Below are positions 8,827-18,927 of a DNA stretch of 64,000 nt, piece after piece. The position numbers and the translations under genes were made by a program. The notes beneath the pieces were generated by a model that saw only the letters and a list, made by a program, of their open reading frames with translations, did no database searches and was not told the DNA's origin. How positions within the stretch are numbered: the stretch's first letter is position 1; every line of letters begins with the position of its first letter. Source of the DNA: Chrysophaeum taylorii (Eukaryota > Sar > Pelagophyceae > Pelagomonadales > Pelagomonadaceae); contig JAQMWT010000526.1 of NCBI GenBank assembly GCA_029834535.1, forward strand, positions 343,459 through 407,458, in the 5' to 3' direction.

Positions 8827-10020
8827 TCACGCGGGTGTGGGGAGTCGGAGCGGCGGTGGGGTGGTTCGAGGATGGCGCGCTGCGAGCTTGATCGTAATCT
8901 CTGTGAGGAGGATGTGGAGGACGGAGCGGTCGTTGTAGGTTGTGGCAGGGTCGGCGCCGGCTGTGATGAGGTGTTCAAAGAGGTGTGTGACCTTGTGGCA
9001 CCACGGGAGGGTCGACGTGCCGGGTCCACCAGCCGGCGGATTTGTCATGGTCAAGAGGACGAGGGGGGGTGGGACGCCGGCGTTGGGGTCGGCCCCCGCT
9101 GCGACGAGGGCGCGCGCGCTGGTGATGTCGCAGCACAGCACTGCGTGGCCGAGTGCGGTGATCTTGCGTCCGGTTGCACTGAGCGCGTTGACATCGACGT
9201 TCAGGTCGCACAAAAGCCTCGAGAGAATGTCGAGGTGCGCCTTACGGCGTCCAAAGCGAAGGGAGCTCGCCCAGACGCATATTGCAGGGTCGGCCACGTC
9301 CGAGCCGCGGACGTCGATCGGGTCGTCGAGCATGTTGGCTGCGTGAGCGTGCATGCCCCAGAGGAGCGCTGCGCGAAACGCGACCGACGGCGGCGCCGCC
9401 GAGAGGATGTCGGCGAGAACGCGTCTCGTGGGCGCGGGCGCATATTCCCACGGAAAGAGTGACCTTGTCAAGTCGTCGAGGGAGCCGATGTGAAGGACCT
9501 CGAGCCTCGGGAAGGCACCTTCGCGGAACGCTTCGGCGATCTTCTCCAAGTGCGTCGCGCTCGCGACCTCGGAGAACGCCGCGCGGTAAACCCCTAGCGT
9601 CAGAGAGCGCCAAAGCTTGGCGGCGCCCGCGCCGACTCCCGCGACGAGCGCACCGAGGTCGCCGCGCGTCGCGCACTCGAGCCTCACGACCTCGAGCGCG
9701 CGAAAACGTGATCCCCCGCCGCCTTTGCCAAACAGCCACGGGCCGCTTTTTGCGCATAGGTGCGACACGCGGCACACGGCCTCCGCGACGGCGCGTGCCG
9801 TCGCCGCCGCGCGCGCCATCTCCTCCCCGCGCAGCGACCGCAGAACAAGCGCCCACAACGCCGCAGGCAGCTGCGTGTCTACCGAATCTTTTTTTTTGCG
9901 CCGCCGTCGCTTCTTCTTGCCCAAGTTGCCCCCGCGCTCCTCGCGCCTCGCCGATGCCGCGAGCGAGCTCAGCCTCTCGAGCCATTCGCTCAGCGAAACT
10001 GGGACTTCGTCAGACGCCAT
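8827..10020 (-). CDS. F-box-like protein with C-terminal ankyrin repeats
   Basis: Product of 397 residues from ATG at 10020. A Lys/Arg-rich tract at ~30-45 could act in nuclear targeting. 'LPAALWALVLRSLRGEEMAR' at ~51-70 fits an F-box-like helix bundle, which would bind Skp1 in an SCF ubiquitin ligase. A middle helical region follows, and the C-terminal third has at least two ankyrin units: 'ALGHAVLCCDITSARALVAA' then 'GADPNAG', and 'LFEHLITAGADPATTYN' then 'RSVLHILL'. Ankyrin units would select the substrate. Such F-box/ankyrin proteins are numerous in microalgae. The ankyrin call is firm and the F-box call moderate. Its upstream side faces a gene-poor stretch. Confidence 0.75.
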   Translation of the reverse strand: MASDEVPVSLSEWLERLSSLAASARREERGGNLGKKKRRRRKKKDSVDTQLPAALWALVLRSLRGEEMARAAATARAVAEAVCRVSHLCAKSGPWLFGKGGGGSRFRALEVVRLECATRGDLGALVAGVGAGAAKLWRSLTLGVYRAAFSEVASATHLEKIAEAFREGAFPRLEVLHIGSLDDLTRSLFPWEYAPAPTRRVLADILSAAPPSVAFRAALLWGMHAHAANMLDDPIDVRGSDVADPAICVWASSLRFGRRKAHLDILSRLLCDLNVDVNALSATGRKITALGHAVLCCDITSARALVAAGADPNAGVPPPLVLLTMTNPPAGGPGTSTLPWCHKVTHLFEHLITAGADPATTYNDRSVLHILLTEITIKLAARHPRTTPPPLRLPTPA

Positions 10021-12992
10021 GTACTTTCAAGCTGCGGCGAGAGTTATTCGGATACGGAAGAAAACATAACTAATAGCAATAGTAATATTATCCCGCTTCT
10101 CACTCGAACTGCTTTTTTGTGGGGTTGGGGGGATTAACGTTGAGCCCATCTTTTCGCCTAGCTCTACGGTTACGGGCTTTCGCGGTGGCACAGCCTCTCC
10201 GTATTTAAGACCCCTCATGAAGCCGCGGCCGTGTTCGACTACTCGATTCTGGCTCTTCGAGCCAAGGTGTTCCATGCCACGAAAAACAATACTCCAAGAG
10301 TCATGTAAAAGCCACGTTCTCGGGAAAACCTCATATTGCGGCCTTGATTATGTGTCACTTAGCCTGAGAATTGCTCGCCATAATCGTACGTTGGTCTTGC
10401 TGACGGTACCTCTGAACCTGCGCCTTGCGAGGGCATCCGTCCTCCCGGCGTAGGTTGGCGCCTGATCGCCTCCCGGGCGGGCAGGTTGGAAGCCGGAGCG
10501 TTCGCAGTGGGGCGAGTTATGGCCGGGAACGCCGAATGAAACATTGACGACAAGGAGTGTTGTCGGTCAATTCTCGGTCTCCGCGTCGCATGGCGACAGG
10601 CGTCACCTCTCCCCCGACGACGCTCCAGTCAGCGCCCCTCGCCTCTCGACCTCGTGACTCTGATCCCACGCGCCACGGCGCTGGGATTAGCCTACGCCCC
10701 AAGCACTGGGCTTGCCTATGGTTAGTAAGTTAGGCCCCTGCATGATCTTTTCCCTCGATTACAGGTGCGGACTGTCCTCGACGGTAGATGGGCGTGGTGC
10801 TCGCAAATTCTGCACTCTCGCAACGCGAACGTTCTATATCTGACGTTTTTTGTGACGGCAGTGCCCATCATGCTCCGCGCTTTGAGGCGCATTTTGGCTC
10901 ATGCGGCCTAGTATAGGTGCCTGGTCACCCCGAAAGCCACAAACCCTCTGGCCGGTTCACTTTTGTCGAGTACCTGCGGGGTATTTGCGATGGCCTCGCG
11001 GCGCATGGTCGATGTGGCGCGGGCGCTCGCGACCCATTTTGCGCGCGTTTCTGTCATGGCCGGCTCTGGTTTGTCACCTTACTGCGGCGTCTTCTTTTTT
11101 GTGGTGTTTTGCTCGACTTTTTTCACGCAGCTTGGTGTTGCGCGCCTTCGTGAATAAGAGACTGTCGATGTCGCCCCTCCTTTGCTTTTTATCTGGAGAT
11201 ATTTAGCCCAGTGTAAGTCCCTCATGGCACGCACCATGCAGGTTAATTTGCTCGTGGCGCAACTACTATGCCTGGGGTTTAATCGTCTCGGATCGCTTGT
11301 GTCGATGTTGTCGCCGCCCTGGTTCTTTCAAGTTGCTTCACCATCTTTTGATTACATGCCCACATCCTACTTTGACGAAGGCGCGACAGAATTAAGTGGC
11401 TACGTTGCTGCTTCATCTAGCTGTACTGGCGAGCACAGCGCTATGAAGCTGTTGACTTACCGTCTCTCTGTTAACCAGACTCCCCTTGTACTGGAATTGC
11501 GGACGCGATTTTTTTCAGCGCTCCCTCTTGCCGATGACACTGATTCCGCCTGTTGTTGCGGCGCGCTGCCAGGGAAGATAAGATCCTTCCCATTCTTGTC
11601 GATTGCGCCGTGGATGCTGATGACATGTGGATAAATTGACGTTCCCCCGCCTCGCCCGGAACAAGCAAGTTATGGCAGCCAGTATTGGATGTATGGCACC
11701 CTGCTGAGACAGCTACATAGCACGTCTCCCTTCATCGCATAGTCTTACGCTGGCCCTTCGTCGATCTACTCCTTCGCCGACATCAGCACTCTTTTTGAGT
11801 CGCCTTTCTGCTTCTTTTGCTCGCAGCTTTTAGTCTTCTTTCTTCTGTTTCCGCTTCTTTGAGGTCATTTATGTATTCTTTCTTTCGCTTCCTCGGCGAT
11901 CCACCATTCTTTGAGCCTTGGAGTTCCGAGTCATAACAATACGGCTTTCCTCCTCGAGGCCCCTGCATTCGGGCGTTCACTTCTTTGGATTCGAAATTCG
12001 AAGTGTTTTGAATATTGTATGATTTCAAGCTACCTGGTAGCTTTTAAAGTGTTTCCTGTGTAGTTTCGGCGATACTTACCACCCTGGGTAGTTTCGGCAC
12101 CGCAGCATTTCGGCAGGATTTCTGTGTTCCATTCCAACTCGAGTAATGCGGAGGTCTCCCAACGTCGAGCGATGCTAGAGCCGCCTCTCCATCTCGACCC
12201 GCTGCCAGCCCGGCCTCGTGGACATTTCACGCCCGTCGGCTCGCCCCGCGAGCAGTCTTCGTGGGACGCTCCGCGGCTCGAACCCATCGCAAAGAACGTC
12301 GTTCCGACGAACGATCCCATCGGCCGTCTGCCGCCACCAAACCATCGCTGCCACCTTGCACCGCTCCAAGCAGATTCCAAGCCGGTCGTTGCCAACGACC
12401 TCGCAAAGCTCGACAATCGTGACTCGCACGCCGACGTCCTGCGCCTCGAGCCCCTTCCAGCGCTCCACCGGAGGTAAACGATGTCGAAAGCACGCTTCCA
12501 TAAGTTTTCACAAGCACCCTTCCTTTGAGCGCTGCCGTTTGCGCTCGATCGCCCGCAGTCATCGAAAGAGTATACGCTTCTATGATTGTAGGACAACTAT
12601 ATTTCCTAGCAAAAGCAAGCGGGCAAACAGGAAAACGCTCGAATCCAACGCTCATTCGATGGACGCGCACCGCGGCACCTCCATTGTTGTAACGATGATA
12701 AAGGTGGTAACGCTATGAAGGCAGAAGAGTATCCGCATACAAGAGAGAAGGAAGAACAGCTATCTCTCTAAGGCTGCTAAAAAGAAAGAAGAACGAACAG
12801 ATATCTCTCTCAGGCAAGAAAGAACAGCTATCTTTCTCAGCGAGAGAAAAGGTGAGCATGTGATGAGCACAAACGAGCGCTGTACAGCGCGAGCCCGACA
12901 AACGCGCACGACGAGGTTTCCACAGTGGTGATGATATCGATGGTGGGTGATGAAGATCGACGCGAGAGGGCATCTGCGAAAAGTAGGACAAC
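10021..12992. other. Gene-poor stretch with weak coding remnants
   Basis: No intact gene is supported here. Plus-strand 11182-11634 is open for 150 codons but starts at TTG. Minus-strand 11783-12028 has 'SPRKRKKEYINDL', similar to the end of a bZIP basic region, followed by a charged helix, but the Asn/Ala contacts upstream are missing. Minus-strand 12175-12501 is protein-like ('VTIVELCEVVGNDRLGICLE') without a start. These may be relics. Base composition is lower in G+C than the flanking genes, which agrees with relaxed constraint. Confidence 0.5.
12745..12845. repeat. Three imperfect ~35-bp purine-rich repeats
   Basis: Blocks of the form 'GAACAGCTATCTCTCT' followed by 'AAGG' or 'CAGG' recur three times (about 12752, 12794, 12824) with substitutions, separated by AAGAAAGAA-like purines. 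They lie downstream of the SGNH esterase gene. No function is evident. Confidence 0.6.
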
Positions 12993-14056
12993 TTAGTCGT
13001 TTTGCGTCGGCTGGTAGGTTGGCGAGTATCCCCCCGAGGATGAGGATGAGGATGAGTCGGAGGAGGAGTCGGATTCCGCCACCGGAGCTGCCGTGGGCTC
13101 GTAAGTGGGAGCGTAGTCTGCTGATGAACTGCCGCTTTCACTCGATGAAGAAGAGGAAGAAGATGAAGAGAGACAGTCAGTACCTTGGAGGGAATCGATC
13201 TCAGTGAGAATCAACGAGTTGATGACGTAGCACGTGTCGACGTTGGGGTGCGTGTCGTCGAAGGTGAAGTCGTCGATGTCGTCTTCGTCATAGAGGGCGT
13301 TAGCATCGACGATACCCGCTCCCGCGTCCGAGGCGAGGCTCGTCGCGAGGTCGTTTTGTTCGTCGATAGAGTCGATCCACAGGCCGTCGTCGGCTTCGCC
13401 GCAACAAGTGGTTGTCCGGTACACGAAAGTCTTGCCGTCGGCAAGCTGGTCGACGACCTCGTCGAAGTCTTCCTCGTAGTCTTCCTCGCATTCCGAGGTC
13501 CAGTCTTCGCCGCAGTATTGGTCCGTGTCGTCGTTCTCCTTGAGTTGCCAGTAGCCTTGGTTGAAGACGAGGATGTCGAAGTCCTCCACGTCGCCACTGG
13601 CGAGGTCCTCCATCGAGGTCTCGCCGTCGGTGTCGTCGTCGCTGCTCCAGACGTACTGAATAAAGTAGAACCTCGTCTCGAAGTCGTCGAATTCCTTGTA
13701 GAAAATCTGGCGCGCCGTCTCGTCGTCCGACAGGGGCGCGTAATCTGTCCACGTTTCGCCTTCGCAACAGTCGTAGTCGTTCGAGTTGTCGCCACTCCCC
13801 CACTTGCTGTCATACTCCGAACTCTTCACGCTCCCCGTCGACAAAAAGTGGTTCAGCCCAAAGTAACCTGCGCGTCGTACTCATGATTCAGTGACCCTCT
13901 CTCGTGTCGTCGACACTCACAATAACGGCTGATCGAGTCCCCGAAGAAGACGATTTTCTTCCCAGAGAGGATGCACTGAGCCTGGCTCAGCGTCACCTCC
14001 GTCGAGGCGGAGCACGCGACGACCAACGCCGCCAAGCTCGTGCGGCGGATCATCAT
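12993..14056 (-). CDS. Secreted SGNH/PC-esterase-like hydrolase with acidic Ser-rich tail (one 53-nt intron)
   Basis: Two exons: 14056-13921 and 13867-12993, joined across a GTGAGT...GCGCAG intron (13868-13920, phase 1), giving 336 residues. Without splicing the frame stops at once; with it the two halves join smoothly at 'GDSISRYCYFGLNHF'. Residues 1-27 are a signal peptide. 'FFGDSISR' (residues 37-44) is block I with the catalytic Ser; 'DILVFNQGYW' resembles the middle block; 'DDTHP' near residue 249-253 gives the DxxH of block V. This order is that of the SGNH esterase clan, close to the PC-esterase/TBL type that handles O-acyl groups on glycans. The tail is Ser/Asp-rich with 'PTYEPT' and 'PTYQPT', as in many stramenopile secreted proteins. 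It lies downstream of kinesin on the same strand, 80 bases apart. Confidence 0.75.
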
Positions 14057-14136
14057 GCTCTTACTTTTTTCGATCTTTTTGCCACGGACTCCTTCCTCCT
14101 TACCTGCCTGCTGAGTGGTAAAAAAAAATCTGCGGG

Positions 14137-16500
14137 TCACCGTCGATCCTGGATGCTCTTAACGTAAGGCAGCAAGGAGGCCGAAAATGACCGCCCTTTT
14201 GAGAGGCCAGGGGCGGGGGGGTCAGCTCGGCGGCCACCGTCTCTGCTCGACGACCCGGCGGTCCGGGGCGGCGCAGTGTCTCCTCCTTGAGGTCCCGCCG
14301 GTGTCGCCGCAATAATAGTGGGGGCTGGGGAGCGCTGCCCCCGCTTCGCCATCGACACAAAGGCCGAGAGCGAGAGGGGCGTCGTGGGCGCCGAGGCGGG
14401 GAGCGGCGTGGTGTCGAGACTCGCCGTCGTCCCGGTGCCAGCCGCCAGGACTTTGACCTGCTTGCCCTCGAGGTCCTGCCAGTGCCGCTCTCCCGTGTCG
14501 TAGAGGACGCAGTGGAGCTTCCGGTGGGCGTCGTAGAGGATGACCTCGCCGGGGTAGGAGCGGTTGAAGCGGTACGAGTACACCTCGACGCGCGCGCCAA
14601 CGTCGCGGCCGTCGCCGAAAAGGCCTTTCGGAGGAGGAGCAGAAAGCGGCGCGTTGGGCGCCTGCCTCGAGGAATATCGCGTCGCCTTGTTGTTGGGTGT
14701 TTTGGGCTGCTTGTGGCGATTCGCCAAGTTGCGCTTCGATCCCGACGACGCAAGGCTCCTGGTCGACTCGTCCCACGCCTGCTTGGACTGCTCCGACGCT
14801 ACAGAGTGCGTCGCGGAGACAGGCTGTGCTGTCGCGGGACGCGGCGTGGGCGCTCCCGACGTGGCGGCGTCGAGTTCGGCGAGCTGGGCTTCGAGGAGCT
14901 CGCGTTCGCGTCGAATCCGCGTCAACTCGGCGCACTCGTTGGCCAGCGTCGTGCCGACGGCGTCCTGCTCCTCGTCCAGGAGGCGAAACATAGACCGCTT
15001 GTCGATCTTCTCGCACTTGGCCCGCAAGTCTTCTCGGGAAGGCGTCTGCGGCGCCGGCGCCGTTGTCGTCGTCGTCGTTCCGGGGGGGAGCGAGTTGTGG
15101 AGATCGTCGAGGAGTGTCTGCATGGCGCGCGCGGCGTCGGCGTTGTTGACTTCCTCGAGTAAAACTTCCTCGTCGACCACGGGCTTGTTGTTGTTGTTGT
15201 TGTTGTTGTTGTTTTTTTTGTTGTTTTTGTTGAGTTGCTCGAGGAGTGCAGCGTTCTCGGCGACAAGCTTGGCGTTAGCCTCTCGCAGGCGGCAGCACTC
15301 GTCGGCAACTTTTGCCTGGTCGACGAAGACGCGGTGTGGCGCGCCCGAGTGCTCGGCGTCCGCGAGGGCTACCTTGAGGCGGTCGATTTCGGCGTAGGCC
15401 TTCCGGAGCGCGCGGCGAAGCGCGGCCTCGTCGCCGTCGCCTATCGTCTCTCGATTCGCGTGCACTGAGCCCACGACGTTCTGCGCGCGCTCGGCGAAGC
15501 GCAACGTCCGCGTCGTCTCGTCGGCGTGGGTGGCATCGGGCGCGACGCACGCGACGATCGCCGTGCGCGAGTTGCCACCGAGCGTGTCCTGCAAAAGCCG
15601 CGTCAGGAGCGAGTCGCGGTACGGCACGTGCGGCCGCTTCTTTGCGCCTTCGGCCAAAGCGGCGACAACGTTCCCGAGCGCCGACAAACTCTGGTTGATG
15701 CTCACGTGTTCGGCGAACTGCCGATCTTTGTGCGGCAGCGTTCCGCCCGAGGACGACGACGACGACGAGTACAGGTCGGCGACGCGCTCGGAGCCGGCGA
15801 GGTCGACGAGGTAGAGCTTTGACCGCGAAAGCTCGTGCTTCTGACAGCCGTCGTCGGCAGTCTCTCGTCGCGTTTCCACGACGAGTTGGAGCACCGCGTG
15901 AGAACGCGACGAATTTTCGTTCACCTTGGTTGCGCGGCTTGTCCTCGAGGCGAGGCCGCGGCGTACGAGCGAAAGGACCTCGTCGGCCGAGCCGCACCGG
16001 TACGACGATTGCCCGCTTACGTAGAGCTCGCGCTGCTGGCCCTGAAATGTTTCGCGAATCCTCAGCGGCTCGCTCGACGTCGCGTTCAACAAATCCGTCA
16101 GTCTTTCCCCGTAGATTTGCAAAAGCGAACAGTGGACCTGCCACTCGTCTTCTGGTCCCTCGAGGCTCGAGAACAGCGACCGCACCGCGCGCGGCACGAC
16201 GCCCTCGTCCTCGTCCCTGGAGATATCCCCGATCATGCTCCAGCTCTTCCCGCTCCCCGTCTGGCCATACGCGATCACGCAGGCGTTAAAGCCTGTCGCC
16301 ACCGACTCGACCATCGGCCGCACCTCTTCGAACAAGTCACCCTGGCTCGCGTCGTCGAGCACGGCCGCAAACCGACCGATGAACGTCTTCTCCTTCTCGC
16401 GCCCGAACGACACGATGATCTCCTCTCCCTCCACCTCCAGCCCGACCTCCTCGTTTGTCGCCGGCCGCACGCGCACGATGACGCGAATCGGTTCTGCCAT
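14137..16500 (-). CDS. Kinesin motor protein with N-terminal motor and C-terminal Tudor-like domain
   Basis: 787 residues from ATG 16500. The motor occupies residues ~1-340: 'RVIVRVRP' at the start, P-loop 'GQTGSGKS', switch I 'NENSSRSH', switch II 'LVDLAGSE', and the neck-proximal 'LGGNSRTAIVACVAPDATHA'. It therefore hydrolyses ATP to walk on microtubules. A coiled coil with a poly-Asn run from an AAC repeat follows (~350-450). Near residues 655-710 a compact beta module, 'VGARVEVYSYRFNRSYPGEV' with 'WQDLEGKQVKVLA', resembles a Tudor-like chromatin or peptide reader. The motor-first layout argues for plus-end movement. The P-loop ends in Ser instead of the usual Thr, which should still bind magnesium. 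The motor is certain; the Tudor-like call is moderate and the cargo unknown. Confidence 0.93.
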   Translation of the reverse strand: MAEPIRVIVRVRPATNEEVGLEVEGEEIIVSFGREKEKTFIGRFAAVLDDASQGDLFEEVRPMVESVATGFNACVIAYGQTGSGKSWSMIGDISRDEDEGVVPRAVRSLFSSLEGPEDEWQVHCSLLQIYGERLTDLLNATSSEPLRIRETFQGQQRELYVSGQSSYRCGSADEVLSLVRRGLASRTSRATKVNENSSRSHAVLQLVVETRRETADDGCQKHELSRSKLYLVDLAGSERVADLYSSSSSSSGGTLPHKDRQFAEHVSINQSLSALGNVVAALAEGAKKRPHVPYRDSLLTRLLQDTLGGNSRTAIVACVAPDATHADETTRTLRFAERAQNVVGSVHANRETIGDGDEAALRRALRKAYAEIDRLKVALADAEHSGAPHRVFVDQAKVADECCRLREANAKLVAENAALLEQLNKNNKKNNNNNNNNNKPVVDEEVLLEEVNNADAARAMQTLLDDLHNSLPPGTTTTTTAPAPQTPSREDLRAKCEKIDKRSMFRLLDEEQDAVGTTLANECAELTRIRRERELLEAQLAELDAATSGAPTPRPATAQPVSATHSVASEQSKQAWDESTRSLASSGSKRNLANRHKQPKTPNNKATRYSSRQAPNAPLSAPPPKGLFGDGRDVGARVEVYSYRFNRSYPGEVILYDAHRKLHCVLYDTGERHWQDLEGKQVKVLAAGTGTTASLDTTPLPASAPTTPLSLSAFVSMAKRGQRSPAPTIIAATPAGPQGGDTAPPRTAGSSSRDGGRRADPPAPGLSKGRSFSASLLPYVKSIQDRR

Positions 16501-16586
16501 GGCCGCCGCCGAACTCCGCAGGAGTACAGACTCAAAAGCTTCGGCGCCACGACGTCGTTATTTAGTGGTCCGTTAAATACGGCACC

Positions 16587-17360
16587 TCAAGAAAAAGAAG
16601 ACACCTCGACGAAGCCATAGTGCTCGTAGAGGAAGTGGTTGCGAGCCGCCTGGTCCATCGAACCGCCGCCGCCGTCGTCGTCGGGGAGATAGGAAATCGT
16701 GAGTTCCTCCTCAGGAGATATGGAGCGCGCGGCGTAGAACGAGACCGAGGCGTCCGCAAAGTGCGCCAAGAGCGTGGGGTCACGGTCGTGGTTAAAAAGC
16801 GAGGGAAGCGCGTACAAGGCGGATACCGTACCGTCCGTAGACCGCATCGCGTTGAGGTGGAGACGACCCAGGATACCCGCGTACCATCGCGGCGTGCACC
16901 AGTCCGGCGCATCGCCGAGGGCCTCGCGCAAAGTGGCGTGGTCTGCCAGCCAGGCCTCGGGTACGACCTCGAGACGCGGCGCGCAGAGCGCGGCTAGGAC
17001 GACGCCAAAAGCGGACGTGTCGCCAGGCTCGCACGCGAGGCGCACGGCGATTTGCGCCGCGAGCGCCGGAAACCGTCGCAGCGAGCCGTCGCTTATGGCG
17101 GCGCCGACGCGCGGCGCCTCCTCCTCGAACCGACGACGTGCTGTCAGCGTTGCAGACCCCCACTGCGCCTCTTCCGGCGCAAGCGTCCAAGGCAAGAATT
17201 GCTTGTTGTGGCCTGTCGCGGCCAATGGCTCGCTCTGCACGACCACGTCGCCGGCGGCGAATCCTTGCCTTGCCACCACGCCGCGGCCTTTTATTCCGCA
17301 CACCTCGACGACCTCCACGCCCCGCCTCGCCGTGTCGAGCAACGTGTTAAGCAACAACAT
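16587..17360 (-). CDS. SET-domain protein (SMYD/RuBisCO-LSMT type lysine methyltransferase)
   Basis: 257 residues from ATG 17360. The N-terminal 'GRGVVARQGFAAGDVVVQSE' is the start of a SET domain that binds S-adenosylmethionine. A helical insert takes up residues ~60-160. 'LPSLFNHDRDPTLLAHF' contains the cofactor-binding N-H (NHD replacing the usual NHS), and 'EEELTISYLPD' provides the catalytic Tyr. No MYND finger or post-SET cysteine cluster is visible, so it is closer to the short SET-only proteins than to full SMYD. The substrate could be histone or non-histone. It is divergent from the Frag1-like gene, with only 29 bases between start codons, and precedes kinesin on the same strand. Confidence 0.8.
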   Translation of the reverse strand: MLLLNTLLDTARRGVEVVEVCGIKGRGVVARQGFAAGDVVVQSEPLAATGHNKQFLPWTLAPEEAQWGSATLTARRRFEEEAPRVGAAISDGSLRRFPALAAQIAVRLACEPGDTSAFGVVLAALCAPRLEVVPEAWLADHATLREALGDAPDWCTPRWYAGILGRLHLNAMRSTDGTVSALYALPSLFNHDRDPTLLAHFADASVSFYAARSISPEEELTISYLPDDDGGGGSMDQAARNHFLYEHYGFVEVSSFS

Positions 17361-17389
17361 TCAACGGATTTAGTAAAACGACGCAGCCA
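17361..17389. promoter_or_regulatory. 29-bp shared divergent gap between SET and Frag1-like genes
   Basis: The two ATG codons face away from each other with 29 bases between them. Regulatory DNA and both 5' leaders must therefore overlap the neighbouring coding region, or the leaders are extremely short. No TATA box is visible. Confidence 0.5.
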
Positions 17390-18691
17390 ATGAAAGTCGC
17401 GAGCTTGCCATACACGTGGGCCGGCGTGACCCTGCTTTTCGGGTGTATCATCATCAGCTATGTGCTGTACCTCCTCGAAGGCACGGGGGATCCGTTCTTA
17501 CCGACGATCAGCGACACATGGGTCATGCCACCCGCCAACTACATAAGCCGCTTCTGTGTGGGCAACGGGTGCATGATGCTCGCCATCATCCAATTGTTTC
17601 TGTACTTTGGCGATCCATCTGCCAAGTTCGCCAAGGTGTCGCTCTGGATGGGCCTCGTAGGCGCGTTCTTTCTGTCGTGGGTCGGAGCAATTTGCGACGA
17701 TGCCGATGCTCCGTCGTGCATGGGCAACAACACCATCCACACGACGTGCGCCGTCATTTTTTTTGTGCTCTACGACTTGAAAATGCTGCTGAACATCAGC
17801 GACGCGGTCGATGCGACGCTGTGTGCGTTGTCGTGCGCCGCGACGGCGTCGTTGGTCACGAGCGAGTGGGCTCTCGCGGTCGTCGAATGGACCGACGTCG
17901 CGCTGATTATGGCCTGGACACTTCGGCAAGTCAGCGCCCGCTGCGGGGGGGTGTCGTGGTGCTTGGCCAAGAAGGAGTCCGTCGAGCCGCTATGGACCGT
18001 CGACGTCACGACGGTGACCAAGGCCACCGCGTTGTTTTACTTTGGGACGCTCGCGATCACCGCGGTCGTTGGCCTTAGAGCGGGGTACTTGCCGACCGAG
18101 CCGGGACAGCTCTGGTACATCAGCGACATGTGGACCCAGGTTCCCGGAAACTGGATCTCGCGCTGGGGTGTGGTGCGCGGTGCTCACTTCGGCTGGCTCA
18201 CGCTCGGCGGCCTGTACGCGGCCGCCGACGGCGACAAGACGCGCCGGGCGCTGCTCGGAATTGGCATGATCGCCTTGTTTGGCTTATCAGTCGTCGGGTG
18301 CTGCAACGAGAACGAAAACTTAACCATTCACTGCTTCGCGGCAGAGGTATTTTTCGTCGGCTACGACATCCTCATGGTCGGAACATTCATCACCTCGCGG
18401 TCGACCCGCCTCGCTGCGTTTGTGGGTGTTTCTTCGCATCTCGTTCGGTCCTTCGCCGTTTTCCCGTCTCTGGCGCCCTTTCTCGAGTGGACAAACGCCC
18501 TTGCTATTATTTTATTCACCATGGCCGACGTCGCTGCGAACTATGGCGCGTGCAAAGGCGTCCTCGTTGGTGTCGTTTCCGCCTCCGAATACCCGCGTCG
18601 GCAGAGACCAAAGCAGCAGCAGCTCATCCTCCACCTCGTTGGCGATGACGACGACGCCATGCCCGTGGACCTCAAACTCCCGCTTGTCTAG
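17390..18691 (+). CDS. Frag1/DRAM/Sfk1-like membrane protein, internally duplicated
   Basis: 433 residues with about ten to twelve hydrophobic segments. The first half has the family signature 'PFLPTISDTW' after TM1, followed by 'YISRFCVGNGCMMLAIIQLF' and 'LSWVGAICDDADAP'. The second half repeats the plan: a TM, then 'LWYISDMWTQVPGNWISRW', 'GLSVVGCCNENENLTIHCFA' and 'FVGYDILMVGTFI'. Family members act in autophagy (DRAM), GPI-anchor remodelling (Frag1/PGAP2) or phosphoinositide regulation (Sfk1). Here two modules are joined head to tail, and the paired cysteines and 'IH' motif recur in both. The tail is Gln/Asp-rich. The general family call is reasonable; the specific role is not decidable. 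Confidence 0.65.
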   Translation: MKVASLPYTWAGVTLLFGCIIISYVLYLLEGTGDPFLPTISDTWVMPPANYISRFCVGNGCMMLAIIQLFLYFGDPSAKFAKVSLWMGLVGAFFLSWVGAICDDADAPSCMGNNTIHTTCAVIFFVLYDLKMLLNISDAVDATLCALSCAATASLVTSEWALAVVEWTDVALIMAWTLRQVSARCGGVSWCLAKKESVEPLWTVDVTTVTKATALFYFGTLAITAVVGLRAGYLPTEPGQLWYISDMWTQVPGNWISRWGVVRGAHFGWLTLGGLYAAADGDKTRRALLGIGMIALFGLSVVGCCNENENLTIHCFAAEVFFVGYDILMVGTFITSRSTRLAAFVGVSSHLVRSFAVFPSLAPFLEWTNALAIILFTMADVAANYGACKGVLVGVVSASEYPRRQRPKQQQLILHLVGDDDDAMPVDLKLPLV

Positions 18692-18927
18692 TGTAGTAGT
18701 GTCGCGCCACTCCACGGTGGTCCGACCACTCCGAGACGACATTGGTCTATCGATCGGGGCCACGTCCTCTTTATCGGCAAGGAAAGCTCGTCGATATTAT
18801 ATATTATTACACTCGTATTACTCTCCGGCTGCGCCCCAGCTTATACCGTCGTAGTTGGCTGCCGCCCGCGGCGCGAGTATAGTATTACTACTACGAGTCG
18901 ACGACGTAAAAGATGTGCACGACATAG

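Noticed and set aside
11783-12028. bZIP transcription factor on the minus strand
   Set aside because: Only 'SPRKRKKEYINDL' resembles the basic region; the N-x-x-A-A/S part and a leucine zipper are absent.
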